A DNA stretch of 64,000 nt. Source: Membranipora membranacea (taxonomy: Eukaryota; Bryozoa; Gymnolaemata; Cheilostomatida; Membraniporidae). A program made the position numbers and the translations under genes. Positions 36,560 through 47,139 of the stretch are shown in pieces (positions within the stretch are counted from its first letter, which is position 1; every line of letters begins with the position of its first letter). Under the pieces are notes generated by a model. That model worked only from the letters and a program-made list of their open reading frames with translations. It ran no database searches and was not told the origin of the DNA. The stretch spans positions 7,130,001 to 7,194,000 of the forward strand of contig OU612069.1 of NCBI GenBank assembly GCA_914767715.1, written 5' to 3'.

Positions 36560-38254
36560 GTATGTAATCAAACTACAAAGCAGAACACTTCTGTAGAGGT
36601 ATTTTCTCCTGCAACTTATCTTTTCACATTTGAAATTGGTCTCCATTATAGGAATATTTTGATTTAACTTGTAACACAGTTCTCTGGTTTTTATAGCGAG
36701 ACCAGGTTAACGAGAACATTGTAGTGCTGGTAATTTTATAAAAAGTGGCATTGGCTGAATACTGTTTACCACTCCTTTCCAATTTAACTATTGTGATCAC
36801 CTACATCTGTGGGATGCAGATGGCGGTGTTCTATCCGGATTTCAACTTGATCCCTGCTGTACATTGATGTTGTTTACTCTAGTGGAGAAATTGGCTTTGC
36901 GTCTGAATATTTCAGAAACCATTTATGCGAATTCGTTTTTGTTTCTATCAGCAATTGAAAAACTTTATTTACATTTCATGAAGCCCTGACACCATTCGTA
37001 AATAAGTATTGATTATCGTCTGCGGGAGGAAAAATCATCTCTGTAAATTCCGACTAAAGCACCCTTATCAGTAATGTGTGGACAGAGGAATTCAAAACAA
37101 ATTTAATGCAGTTTCAGTTGTACCATGAAAAAAAGTCATGGAGCTATATCTGTCTCAGAGAAGAGAAAATCACAATTGTTTTTGAATGATATACATAAAT
37201 AAAAGAGCCCTCAGGTCTATTTCTGTTAATTAGGGGAGAGTTTGTTGGCATCCTTTGATCGGTTTCCTATAACAGTTTGGCTATTACAGTTCAACAGGAA
37301 TCATGCTGAGATAATAGAGTAAATATTTGACTTTCTTTTCATGGTGGTTGCGAAATCTAATAATACCTCTCTGTCAATAGACACACTGTCTATTACTTTT
37401 ATTTGCAGCTACTAAGATTAGAAGAAGTTAGGGCTGGGTATTATTTAACTTTGGGTGCTTCACTTACTATTGTTACGATTTATAAATAACTTGACAGACC
37501 GCTGGGGAGATTTCTATCATGTTGAAAGCGAGAGGACATGCACACGAATACTGTTGTTTATATAATTCAAAGGTGTATTCATCCAGCTGTTATGTAGATT
37601 AGACGTGGTATAATGGAATTCTAGTTTTTTGCCCATTGTGGCATCATGTCTGTTTTCCTCATCATTGCTTTATGAATCGAAGTCATCTTTATATCCTGTA
37701 GCTAAAACAAAATAAATCAGTCAGCTTGTAAACGCCAATCAATCATAACCTGATCTAAATTACAACAAATACTGTGTGTAGTCCAATGGTCAATGCAATG
37801 CCCGTGAGAATTTTTCTGCATATTTTTTTAATCAACTGGTGAGGTAATTCCTTGTATGATGTTGTTTTTTTATAGATTGAGATTTTAGTGGACATCTTAT
37901 ATGACTGGACCTATTGCGATTTGAAAAAACAGTACCATGCTAGAGCCGAGATCGATTACTCTATTGCCTAAACAAAGCCTTTACAGTGCTCCCCGATGAA
38001 TGACTTCATCTCAAGATGCTGCTCGAACAACTCCCACTCCCTATGCCTGGCTCTGTTTTTTTGCAAGTGGCCGTAATTTTGTTGCATAAAAGACGCTTCT
38101 ACAAGGGATAAGGCTGTGTATTCTTTGCTTGATGTTAGCTGTCTTACAAAACTTGCTCAATGAAAATGTGAAAATGGTTTTGCAACTTATTATATTACCA
38201 TGACTTCCTTATTAGCAGGTACTGCCAGTTATTTAGCTAAATTTTCTCTAGAAG

Positions 38255-38287
<33 letters not shown>

Positions 38288-38412
38288 GTTTTTTATCCAT
38301 ATTCACTATTCTATTTTCTCCATATTCAGCAAATAAATCTTAGTATTATAGAGTCAGACAACGATATTCTCGAGTTTTGATTCAGATTTAGTTTTGTCAT
38401 GTTAACTCTAGA
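36560..38412. other. No gene seen
   Basis: AT-rich single-copy sequence with one (AT)n microsatellite. No exon or ORF with recognisable features. Confidence 0.5.
38262..38286. repeat. (AT)n microsatellite
   Basis: An uninterrupted AT dinucleotide run of about 12 units. Confidence 0.85.
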
Positions 38413-38530
38413 ACAAGATTAATCTAATTGTCTGCATTCCTGTTGCTCCCTTCCACTGGTTACGCCGCAGGCCTGTGGCATGACCAGTGGATTGAGAGCG
38501 ACATGGAATGCAGGCAAATAGACCAAGGTT
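38413..38530. mobile_element. Palindromic fold-back element, copy 2
   Basis: An imperfect long palindrome centred at about 38471/38472 (ccactggttacgccgcag / ctgtggcatgaccagtgg), with outer arms sharing tctgcattcc / ggaatgcagg and aatctaatt / aatagacc. It is homologous to the element at 35596-35729 in order and sequence. Confidence 0.65.
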
Positions 38531-39106
38531 CGTCTATATTAACTCTGATGATAGGAGTTGGTGATATGAGGGATTATCATTTGTCATGTAGTTTAGATTT
38601 ACCATGAAGTTTGGCATGTAAGACTGACTAGACAAGGGGAAAGGGGGTCAGTATTTTTGATACCATATACCTACTGGCCTGCCACTAATTGTTTGCTGCT
38701 AGGCTGTGCATTTTATTTAGCCACAACTTTGGCTGGAATCAAGGCATCACCGGGTAGGAAAACTGTTTGATTATTTTTTGTCGATTGAAGATTGGTATCT
38801 TAGTTTAATGGTCACTGCTTGCTCGTAGTAGCATCAGAGACTATGGATAATAGTCTCCGGTATCATACCACAGTTTGCCAGACAAAGCAAATATGTTTCA
38901 ATGTCACTGCTCACAAAATACTTTATAGCCTAAGTTTCATATCATAGTTATTCATCGCTATTATGCTCTACCCACAAGTACTTGTATGGAGATCATCACT
39001 TGGACATTATGCTGTGTATTTGTTCTTGTGATAGCGTGTTGGAACTGTGCCAAAACAGAACAATTGTCAATTGATAATGTATATGCGGTAATATTTAGTC
39101 ATTCAC

Positions 39107-39175
39107 GTATAGCTCAGTGGTATTGCTTTGGTTTCGCATGCACGAGTTCCTAGTTTCTACTCCCAGGTTGGGAGA
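39107..39175 (+). other. tRNA-like sequence (pseudo-tRNA or SINE head)
   Basis: An A-box match TAGCTCAGTGG (39110-39120) and a degenerate B box (agtttctactcc, 39152-39163) with correct spacing. The arms do not form a clean cloverleaf by eye, so it is not called a tRNA gene. Confidence 0.4.
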
Positions 39176-39594
39176 GGATTTTTGTATTTGAGGTAAAAGC
39201 TTCAAAACTTCTCATCTTGGACAACGATCTGACCTTAACTACACTGTGTGAAGGTATCAATTCCAATTAAATCTTATGATTTATTCACGTACAAACTGAG
39301 CATTGTTCTCAAACCTGTAAACATTTCAATGGCAGGTCTCTCTTATAAGTCTGCTAGCAGGTGCTTATATAGAATTATAATGTAATACGTTTTCCTGGTG
39401 TAGCTTGCAATAAAATGAAATTTTTTTAGAAAAACATTTTGATCCTTGTTCGGCTTTTTCTAACGAGTAGATTGGTATGAATAAAAAAAATAAGGTAAGA
39501 GAATTACAGAGGGGGGTAAATGTTTTTCGCTAGATGATAATATATACAAAAATGCAGGAGAGGCAGATAGGAAAATTGTACACAACGTGGGGGA

Positions 39595-40140
39595 GATAAG
39601 CCGTAACTCATAAATTACCTTAAACCAGCAGAGTTCCAATGACCTTACGTTGCCAGAAATTAAGTCCCTCAGTGCCTCAATATCTATATAGTTTCTAGGT
39701 TTATAATCAAGTCTATGATTGCACCCCATTTATAGAGGTGGCAAATCTTTTTAACTCTTTCAAATCTTTCACTTTCATTATTTCAATGGACTATTTGTTG
39801 GCAGTTGAATATGTTCGTAAATATTTGAACGGTACAGGTGGAGGGTTCGCCCTTAAGATGATGGCAATGACCTGCAATAAATACCAAATATACAAAGTGT
39901 TAAAACTGAAAATAAAGCTGTTGTATTTAGATCAGTCAAACAACCAACTACCAACATATCTACGTGACTGCGATTGATATTATTTAAAAGCAGAAGTGTG
40001 AATTTAAATTTTGGAGACCTGTGTTGGCAGTTTTACTACCTTTTCGATGAGGACTTGCAGAGTATGCTAGACAAGGTATATTGCCTTTTATTTACAAACC
40101 CTTTATAGTTTACCTATCACAAAGCTGACAATCCAAGATT
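39595..40140. repeat. Inverted block A segment plus block G, copy 1
   Basis: 39600-39725 is the reverse complement of the 19070-19160 part of block A (ccaatgaccttacgttgcc..). 39725-40140 matches 56820-57190 (ttatagaggtggcaa, ggagacctgtgttggcagtttta). The frame at 39738-39977 is not conserved. Confidence 0.5.
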
Positions 40141-40440
40141 ATAAATGCTAATAATATGATGATCCCTGTACATTTTGTGATCTCTGTATTCCATAACCTA
40201 AAAACTTTTTGACATCTTGTTACAAATGAAGGTCAAAAACCCAGCAAACGGAGAACATTGTAACAATGTTTTGCATACAAATTTATCAAGTATTACATGG
40301 TGTGTAAATGATAGGATTGGGTTATTGTCTAATAGGATACAGAATGGTAATCACAATGTTCAGATTCAGTTATAGCAGAATCTTTGGTTCTCAGAATTAG
40401 TCAAACATTATTTTTGACATGATGATACATCATTGTTAAA

Positions 40441-41866
40441 TGCGAGAAAACGGCTTATAATTAGCACTTTAATGATGTTATGATCATGCTAAAAAAAGTA
40501 TTCAATTTCAACAATGTTATAGCATCACAGTTCTCCCATCACTACAGCATTATTTTATCATCATCACATGAAGTTTCTTTTATAATGCTGTGACAACCAC
40601 CTCATAGCCACCGATAATGTTCAAAATGAGATGCATTGTGGTATTGTTTTTTTCATGAAACTGTCACAGCGTTCAGTGCTTTCTCTCGTCATAATGGTGA
40701 CACATCTCATTCCAATAATATGAGAGCATTGGATTGTCCTCTCAACCAATAGCATGAGTGTAATGAGATATGATTTCTGCTGCCGCAATGTTTCTATAAC
40801 ACCTTGGAAATAGTATTTTTGAAGATGTATAAACAACATACTGGAACAATGTTCAGCTGCACACCAGCAATTAATGATGTGATTTCTTAATACTCTTCAA
40901 AGTAATGCTGCATACAGATTTGAATTGCAATTTACCGAATTGAAATTAGGGATGATATAATATTATGTGACAGTTAAATATCTGAAATATTACAATACCG
41001 GTGCCAATTCCCAAAAACTGATCTATAAATGATAAAGAGAAAGTAATAATCCTTGAGGGTGCAAAGCAGCACTTTTCAATGGTGCCCTATGCTCCTCATG
41101 TTGGGTTTGCAGTCTATCGGCATTTCAGTACATACCCCAACGGAGCTTTTCCAAGCTGACATGGAATATCTACTTTACTCAGCTGTCTATGGGATGGAAT
41201 ACATCTTGCCTATCCTAGATCTACTGGACTGTAACCTTTTCAAACTTTGTTAAGTATACAGGGTAAACTTGATACAAAATAACTATCTGATATTGTGTCA
41301 ATGACCTTACATGTGCATAATACAAACATATATCATTGTCATTATTATTTCAATTTTCATTATTATTATTATCATTTTATTATGGTCGAGCAACCTTTCC
41401 TAGTATGAGGGAAGTTATCAATAAGGCATAATATTAATTTAATTAATTATATCTATTTTTGGCAATTAGCAAGAAAATCGACCGGAACAAAAATGCAGTA
41501 AGATGAGAAATTATTTAGCAAATTAATTAGTCCCCATCACCTCATGTAATAATAAATCAACTCTGTACCAATTAAAAAAAAAAATTTGTACAGTAAGTCA
41601 ATAAGACAAGTTTTTTTGATAGTGATAATCTGAGACTTTCAACTCTATCAAGTAAAATCATTTACGATGCCAATGGCGTATTGTCCTGGAAAAACAACTT
41701 AATGTAGCCGCTTACCATTGAATAAGAAAACTTTGTTACTGGAAAATAGAGCGAAATGGCGCTGTTTTCATGATTATGTGGCCTATGAAACTTAAAATTT
41801 CCTCAGTTCAATGATATTTCAATTACTAATTTTACTAATATTATTAATAGATCACTAATATTTACT
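40441..41866. repeat. Block E, copy 2 (interrupted by the LINE)
   Basis: Matches 21201-22815 without the SINE. It runs into the AT minisatellite and the LINE, and the shared sequence resumes at 46463. Confidence 0.65.
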
Positions 41867-41917
41867 AATATTTACTAATATTATTAATTTATTAATATTT
41901 ACTAATATTATTAATAG
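41829..41917. repeat. AT-rich minisatellite at the LINE insertion site
   Basis: Tandem variants of tttactaatattattaatag. The paralogous site at 22789-22815 has a single unit, so the array expanded at or near the LINE insertion. Confidence 0.6.
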
Positions 41918-42006
41918 AATTCCATTGTTGAATTCTTGAAGCGCAAGGCTGAAAAAATCTGAGCTCCAGAAAAATTGACAATAAATCTGGGTAATTTTCA
42001 CCCAAA

Positions 42007-43587
42007 ATGAACAAAGGCAAGAAGAGAAAACTCATTTCCAGTAATGATCCTGATGAGGATGATGCTGAGGATAATATCTTCACCTATTCGCTCAACAAGT
42101 TGAAGGCATTACAAAAGAAAATCGACTCTACTACCACTGATGAGTCTATCACCATAAAAGGTAATCCGGGAAACATCCAAATTGTCGTTGACTGCAGCAC
42201 AGCTGTTTTTGAGCTTGTCAGATCTATATTTCAAACATCAATTCAGGAGCAATATCTTTATGTAACTAGGAAAATGAATAAAGATAAGGACAAAAACACA
42301 ACAGCCACCATATTCACCGTGAAAAACAAGAAGAAATCGGATAGACGCCTTTATACTGCAAACTTTTACCATACCACCTCTAGAATACTGGTGAATGCTA
42401 TCAAAGATGTGGATGTGTTTATAAGTCACTACTCTAAGCTGGTAGGTGAATTACAGCCAGAAACAATTGCCAATTTAAACGAGAAAGTCCGTTCCTCATG
42501 CTCAAATGCAATGGAATCGCTAAAAAGTAAACAAACCAATGCCAACAGCAGCACAACTCAACAACAAAGCACACAAGGTGCTCTAGGGGGATCTACAGTT
42601 TCACTGCCAGAGTCTTCTCAGTGTTCCCTGTCTGAGACAATGGAGACTTCTGCTCCATTCGTCGACAGCGCTCCCAGTCATTCCAGGGACAGAGATTGTG
42701 GGGAGAGTCCCGGATGTGCGTCATGCAGAACTCTACATGGCGTGCTTTCTATTATGATGGAGAAGATGGACAGCATGCAGGAGAAGATGGACAGCATGCA
42801 GGTTAAATTGGATAAAATTACTAGTGCTTTTTCTGAGAGCCCTAGTACAAAGGAATGTCCATCAAATTCCAAAAATACCGTACAACAAACATATCTTCCA
42901 ACTCAAACTCTTAACACCACACAACAATGGTCATCAGTTGCAAGCAGCAGTAGACAACTCCACAGAAATATTCCTTCATCAACAACACATCAAAACACAC
43001 CAACACCAAGTTCACCGGCAACTACATCCAACACACCAGATCACATGCCATCTATTACAAAAACAGCTCGTCCAAACAACTTCAACCCCAAGCACTGCAT
43101 CGTAATAAGTATCAACAAGTCATCAAAAACCTACCAAAACTATAATCAAGACAACATCAGACGTGAGATTAACCGTGAATTCGGCCCAACAATCATAGAA
43201 AACATAACGACCTACAATTTCAAGACAGAATCTCCAAAAATTATGCTGCACCTTCGCGATGAAAAGACCGTGACCAAGTTGATAAACACTTGGAATACAT
43301 TACTATTTGAAAATTCGCAAGTAAGAAAGACAATCAATCCAGAATCAGCAAAAGTCAACACTGGTATGCTGAGAGGCATTCCTATCGATGCTGATGATGA
43401 ACTTGTAATAAAAGAGATATCACAGAATTTCCCCAACTCTTCAGCTATAAGGATTTACAAAGGGGAAAAGAAAATGCGCATCTTTAAAGTAAAGTTTGAC
43501 ACTCAGGACCAATACAACAAGGTCCTCAGTCAAGGTATGATTTTAGACTCACTTAAACTTAAATGCCATTTTGAAAAACTTCTATGA
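42007..43587 (+). CDS. LINE ORF1 protein (RNA-binding, gag-like)
   Basis: A 526-codon ORF. ORF1 proteins of CR1/Jockey elements bind the element RNA and help form the retrotransposition particle. Seen here: a lysine-rich start; a Cys cluster at residues 231-240 (CGESPGCASC); a coiled-coil repeat from residue 251 (MEKMDSMQEKMDSMQVKLDKI split as two near-identical heptad units); a Thr/Ser/Gln-rich linker (about 290-355); and a C-terminal region (about 360-526) with the alternating strand/helix pattern of RRM-like gag domains (KHCIVISINKSS..., GMLRGIPIDADDELVIKEI, MRIFKVKFDTQDQYNKVL). The ATG at 42007 is the first in frame. It ends in TGA overlapping the ORF2 start (ATGA), suggesting termination-reinitiation. 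Confidence 0.85.
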   Translation: MNKGKKRKLISSNDPDEDDAEDNIFTYSLNKLKALQKKIDSTTTDESITIKGNPGNIQIVVDCSTAVFELVRSIFQTSIQEQYLYVTRKMNKDKDKNTTATIFTVKNKKKSDRRLYTANFYHTTSRILVNAIKDVDVFISHYSKLVGELQPETIANLNEKVRSSCSNAMESLKSKQTNANSSTTQQQSTQGALGGSTVSLPESSQCSLSETMETSAPFVDSAPSHSRDRDCGESPGCASCRTLHGVLSIMMEKMDSMQEKMDSMQVKLDKITSAFSESPSTKECPSNSKNTVQQTYLPTQTLNTTQQWSSVASSSRQLHRNIPSSTTHQNTPTPSSPATTSNTPDHMPSITKTARPNNFNPKHCIVISINKSSKTYQNYNQDNIRREINREFGPTIIENITTYNFKTESPKIMLHLRDEKTVTKLINTWNTLLFENSQVRKTINPESAKVNTGMLRGIPIDADDELVIKEISQNFPNSSAIRIYKGEKKMRIFKVKFDTQDQYNKVLSQGMILDSLKLKCHFEKLL

Positions 43588-46328
43588 TGGCAACGAATTT
43601 TCATAGCGCATATCTTAATATCCGTGGATTGGCAAGCAAACTGGAAGAGGTTCGTTTAATTCTTAGTGATCACAAATTTAGTATACTGTGTTTGGCTGAA
43701 ACATTTTTGAATGAAAATGATGACAGCTGCCTATATGAGGTACCAGGATATAAGATGATAAGAAGGGATAGGCTCTGTAACAATGGTGGGGGATTACTCT
43801 GCTATGTCCATGATTCACTGGTCATTGAACATCTGGAAAATTTAGATCTTTACATGGATGAGAGTATAACAGTCAAGGTCAGACCCAGAAGCCAAAAGAG
43901 TTTTTTGGTCACATACTTATATAGACCTCCCCAATCAAAAGCATCATGGAACACAGACTTTTCAGAGTTTGTCGAGCGTTGTTATGGTTTGAACGATGAA
44001 ATTATAATATTTGGTGATTTCAATATTGATTTGCTGAATCCAACTTCGAAAAACAGGTGGTTAGATAATGTTACCTCTCCACTACTGTTGAATCAACTTA
44101 TATCTGAACCCACTCGCATAACTAATTCATCAAGGACACTAATTGACCACATCTATTCAAGTAAAAGTGACAATATTGCTAAATCTGGTGTCATCAAATA
44201 TTCACTGAGTGATCATTTCATGATAGTAGCTTCAAGAGAGATTGATAGAAATGTTAAAATATCTAAACAAAGATGTAAGGTAACATTTTTGGATTATTCA
44301 TTTGCAACACCTGAAAACATTTTTAACACATTCTCAAGGGAAAATTTTGGTTACGTACTGTATGAAAGATCAATAGACTCAATGTTTGAGAAGTTCTATA
44401 GCCATTTGAATCATCTTATATCAAAACTCGTGTTTGAGAAGACTCGTTTTGTAAGAACGCATAATCTTCCAAAATGGTTGGATGATGAGGTAAAAATGAA
44501 CATCAAAATCAGAGATCAACTCAAACAAAACGGTGATTGGGAAGGATATAAAAAACAGCGAAATTATGTCACTAATATGATCAGACAAAAGAAGAAAAGA
44601 GCTATTTCTAATATTATTAAAGAGTCTAAAGGTAATACAAAACCTGTTTGGGATGTATTAAAGAATAAAAAGAAGGAGACTTTCCCTGCGACAAATTTGA
44701 GTGCAGATCAATTTAACAGCCATTTCACATCCATTGCAAAATCAATCACAAAGAACCTTGTCGTAACAGATGAGATGACATTTCCCGTATCCAAACATAA
44801 TTTGACAGACATACCACAATTCACCCCTTTCACATGTACAAGAATATTGTTCCACATTCCTGATAGTAAAAGTACAGGACCTGACAGAATTACAGTGAAG
44901 ATGTTGAAGCTTGTTTGGCCTTATATTGTGGATATTGTCACCGATATGTTTAACAGGGTTTTAAGCAAAGGACAGTTCCCTTCAACATGGAAACTAGCTC
45001 GAGTTTCACCAATACATAAATCTGGGGATATAAATAACCCATCAAATTATAGGCCAATTTCAGTCTTGCCTGTTCTTTCAAAAATATTTGAGAAACACAT
45101 AAATCACCATCTGCAAGAATATCTCACTAAGAACAAAATCATCCATGAGCTTCAATGTGGATTTAGAAAAGGCCATTCTTGTTCAGACAGTTTATTTAAA
45201 ATTATTTCAGACTCTTTGGTGGAGAAAATTAATGGAAATGTTATGACATTACTTTTTCTGGATTTTAAAAAGGCATTTGACTGTGTATCCCATGTTTTAC
45301 TACACAATAAGTTGAAGGCTTGCGGCATCGGAGGAAATATGTTAAAACTTCTTGACACCTTTCTGACAGACAGAAGGCAGTTTGTTAAACTCAATAATAT
45401 TGAATCTTGTAGATTGCCTATCACAATAGGGGTCCCTCAAGGTTCAATCCTAGCACCAACTTTGTTTCTCATCTTCATAAATGATTTATTAACTTCATCA
45501 AAATCAGACTCATCATCATATGCATATGCTGATGATACAGTGTTCCTGTCATCTAATAAAAACCTTCAGCAACTAAAGGCAAAGGCATCTGAAGATTTAA
45601 GTGGCATTTTGGATTGGTGCAATCGTAACCGGATGGTTATAAATGTTCAGAAATCTCATTACATGCTACTTAATATCTCAGATCCGCTTTATGACCTGGA
45701 ACTGTACATAGGGCATGAAAAACTAAACAGACAGAGAACTACAAGGCTTCTGGGTTTTGTGTTGAATGACTCGCTTTCATGGCAGGATCATCTAGAGTAT
45801 GTATATAAAAAGGTACAACGGAATGTTTACCTACTTCAAAATTTGAGATACTTCTTGGATATAGCAAGTGCCCGCACATTTTACTTCCAGTTTATCTATT
45901 GTCACCTTATATATGGTATCCATATCATTGGCAACTTGTCCTGCAATAATGCCCTCAATAGATTATTTTTGTTGCAAAAACGGGCTTTACGCATTATCGC
46001 CAATGTGCATTACATCCCGTATTATCTCATTTCAACCGAATCCATTACACAATCATTACAACTCCTACCTCTTCCTAAGCTTGTTTGTTATTTCACTTCA
46101 CTTTTTGCGCATAAGATAAACAATTTTTTAACACCTCCATTTATATATAGAGGATTTAAAAACACTACCAAGTTCAATTTTCGTGATAAACATTTACTTT
46201 TATATCATACAGACAATCTAAGATACAAAGTTTCTGCTACATACAATTCTTTACCGTTACATTTGAGATCTAAAGAGAAGTTCAGTTCATTCAAAACTTT
46301 ACTTTTCAACCATATATTATCGACTTGA
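43584..46328 (+). CDS. LINE ORF2: AP endonuclease + reverse transcriptase
   Basis: A 914-codon ORF for the enzyme that nicks target DNA and copies element RNA from the nick. The N-terminal apurinic-like endonuclease (about 1-225) has its catalytic signature: N12 (LNIRGL), E39 (LAETFL), GDFNIDL at 144-150 and SDHF at 209-212. The reverse transcriptase (about 460-720) shows SPIHKSGD...NYRPISVLPVLSKIFE, LDFKKAFD (D560), GVPQGSILAPTLF and YADD at 648-651, then the DWCNRNRMVINVQKSHYMLL segment and LLGFVLNDSLSWQDHLEYV. The last 190 residues are a thumb/C-terminal region ending LPLHLRSKEKFSSFKTLLF, typical of the group. No RNase H domain and no C-terminal zinc knuckle is visible. The start overlaps the ORF1 stop by four bases. 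No disruption is seen. Confidence 0.92.
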   Translation: MMATNFHSAYLNIRGLASKLEEVRLILSDHKFSILCLAETFLNENDDSCLYEVPGYKMIRRDRLCNNGGGLLCYVHDSLVIEHLENLDLYMDESITVKVRPRSQKSFLVTYLYRPPQSKASWNTDFSEFVERCYGLNDEIIIFGDFNIDLLNPTSKNRWLDNVTSPLLLNQLISEPTRITNSSRTLIDHIYSSKSDNIAKSGVIKYSLSDHFMIVASREIDRNVKISKQRCKVTFLDYSFATPENIFNTFSRENFGYVLYERSIDSMFEKFYSHLNHLISKLVFEKTRFVRTHNLPKWLDDEVKMNIKIRDQLKQNGDWEGYKKQRNYVTNMIRQKKKRAISNIIKESKGNTKPVWDVLKNKKKETFPATNLSADQFNSHFTSIAKSITKNLVVTDEMTFPVSKHNLTDIPQFTPFTCTRILFHIPDSKSTGPDRITVKMLKLVWPYIVDIVTDMFNRVLSKGQFPSTWKLARVSPIHKSGDINNPSNYRPISVLPVLSKIFEKHINHHLQEYLTKNKIIHELQCGFRKGHSCSDSLFKIISDSLVEKINGNVMTLLFLDFKKAFDCVSHVLLHNKLKACGIGGNMLKLLDTFLTDRRQFVKLNNIESCRLPITIGVPQGSILAPTLFLIFINDLLTSSKSDSSSYAYADDTVFLSSNKNLQQLKAKASEDLSGILDWCNRNRMVINVQKSHYMLLNISDPLYDLELYIGHEKLNRQRTTRLLGFVLNDSLSWQDHLEYVYKKVQRNVYLLQNLRYFLDIASARTFYFQFIYCHLIYGIHIIGNLSCNNALNRLFLLQKRALRIIANVHYIPYYLISTESITQSLQLLPLPKLVCYFTSLFAHKINNFLTPPFIYRGFKNTTKFNFRDKHLLLYHTDNLRYKVSATYNSLPLHLRSKEKFSSFKTLLFNHILST

Positions 46329-46462
46329 CCAACATCATTGATGATATTATTTCCCTTCTGTTTCTCTTTTTTTGTTATAAAAAAAATTGTTTTCTGGCAC
46401 TGAGTGCAAAACATTTCGAATGAGATGACTTTTGATGCCAATAAAAAGTATATATATATATA
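46329..46462 (+). other. LINE 3' UTR and (TA)n tail
   Basis: T-rich stretch, a small inverted repeat (catcattgatgat), gatgccaataaaaag and a (TA)n run ending at the junction with tcaccataattc. The short-repeat tail replaces a poly(A) tail. Confidence 0.6.
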
Positions 46463-46571
46463 TCACCATAATTCATTTTCAATGTTGATCATTGTGACAA
46501 TCAGGGTTGCTCAGATTAGGGCTCCCTAAACAGGGGGGACCTCTAGCTTTCGAATGTGAACCTGCCGCAAC
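46463..46571. repeat. Block L fragment after the LINE
   Basis: caccataattcattttcaatgttgatcattgtgacaatcagggttgctcag, the continuation of block E/L beyond the LINE, as at 22810-22890. Joined to the half LRR exon. Confidence 0.6.
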
Positions 46572-46633
46572 CAAATTCAATCATTGAAGATTATAAAGGC
46601 TTGGGACTGTGGCTTGACCAGCCTTCCAGACAG
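46572..46633 (+). pseudogene. 3' half of an LRR exon
   Basis: Only the last 62 bases of the 141-bp LRR module are present. They read IQSLKIIKAW, then CGLTSLPD, in the same frame as the intact copies, and end at a good donor (cag|gtgagtcag). The 5' half and the acceptor are missing: the sequence switches abruptly at about 46570 from block L (gaatgtgaacctgcc) into the LRR exon. The downstream intron (46634-46990) is like that after the 29157 exon. Without an acceptor this copy should not be spliced in; it is a truncated relic. Confidence 0.7.
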
Positions 46634-46734
46634 GTGAGTCAGCTGCTTGCAACAGTAGTATATCAGACTTTCTGCACAATTAGTTTGTTCCCTCTGAGTA
46701 TGGTGATTTCTCTTTAAGTTTGCTATGACTGGGT

Positions 46735-46990
46735 TAGGTTTTGTTTAATCTCAGAGACATGGGATTTAAAACTCATATTTGTATCTAAAAGTACTCCTAA
46801 ATATATCAATTTGTCAAAATATTTGAGGACAACATGCCTTGAAAAATTAACTGAAAAATTTGAAAATCAACTCATAATCAAAATTGGAGACTGTCATAAC
46901 ATCTGTCTTTAATGCATCGAGTATCAATGCATCACAATTATTCCAGTCAGAAGCCAAGGCTAGTGAATGTTCCACATTTTTATGGATGGA
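46735..46990 (-). pseudogene. LINE RT fragment downstream of the truncated LRR exon (block K)
   Basis: On the - strand it reads DWNNCDALILDALKTDVMT, recalling the W-C-x-x-N-x-L-x-L-N-x-x-KT-x-x-M segment after the YADD box. Past a frameshift it reads LKYFDKLIYLGVLLDTNMSF, then KSHVSEIKQNLTQ and a stop. It is the clearest copy for assigning block K to a non-LTR retrotransposon. Confidence 0.65.
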
Positions 46991-47139
46991 GTGAAATGTC
47001 AAAATGGATTATTAAATTGAATCGCATAACATGCATCACTAGAAAACAAGTTTAATTAAGCATTTATATTTACATATTAAGTCTATATATTTAGTCAGCA
47101 ATCATAGATTGAGTTTCACATCTGAATCCCGTAACTTGC

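Larger units (their letters stand above)
41918..46462 (+). mobile_element. Full-length CR1/Jockey-type non-LTR retrotransposon
   Basis: About 4.5 kb, with a short 5' UTR, two long open frames overlapping by four bases, a 134-base 3' UTR, an ataaaa motif and a (TA)n tail. The empty site can be read from the paralogous block at 22795-22820 (attaatagatcaccataattc): here attaatag is followed by the element and tcaccataattc resumes at 46463. No long target duplication is visible, though the AT minisatellite at the 5' side obscures it. No LTRs and no RNase H domain are seen. Both ORFs lack stops, so the copy is young and could still be active. Confidence 0.88.

Noticed and set aside
42238-45424. 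- strand frames inside the LINE
   Set aside because: Shadows of ORF1 and ORF2.
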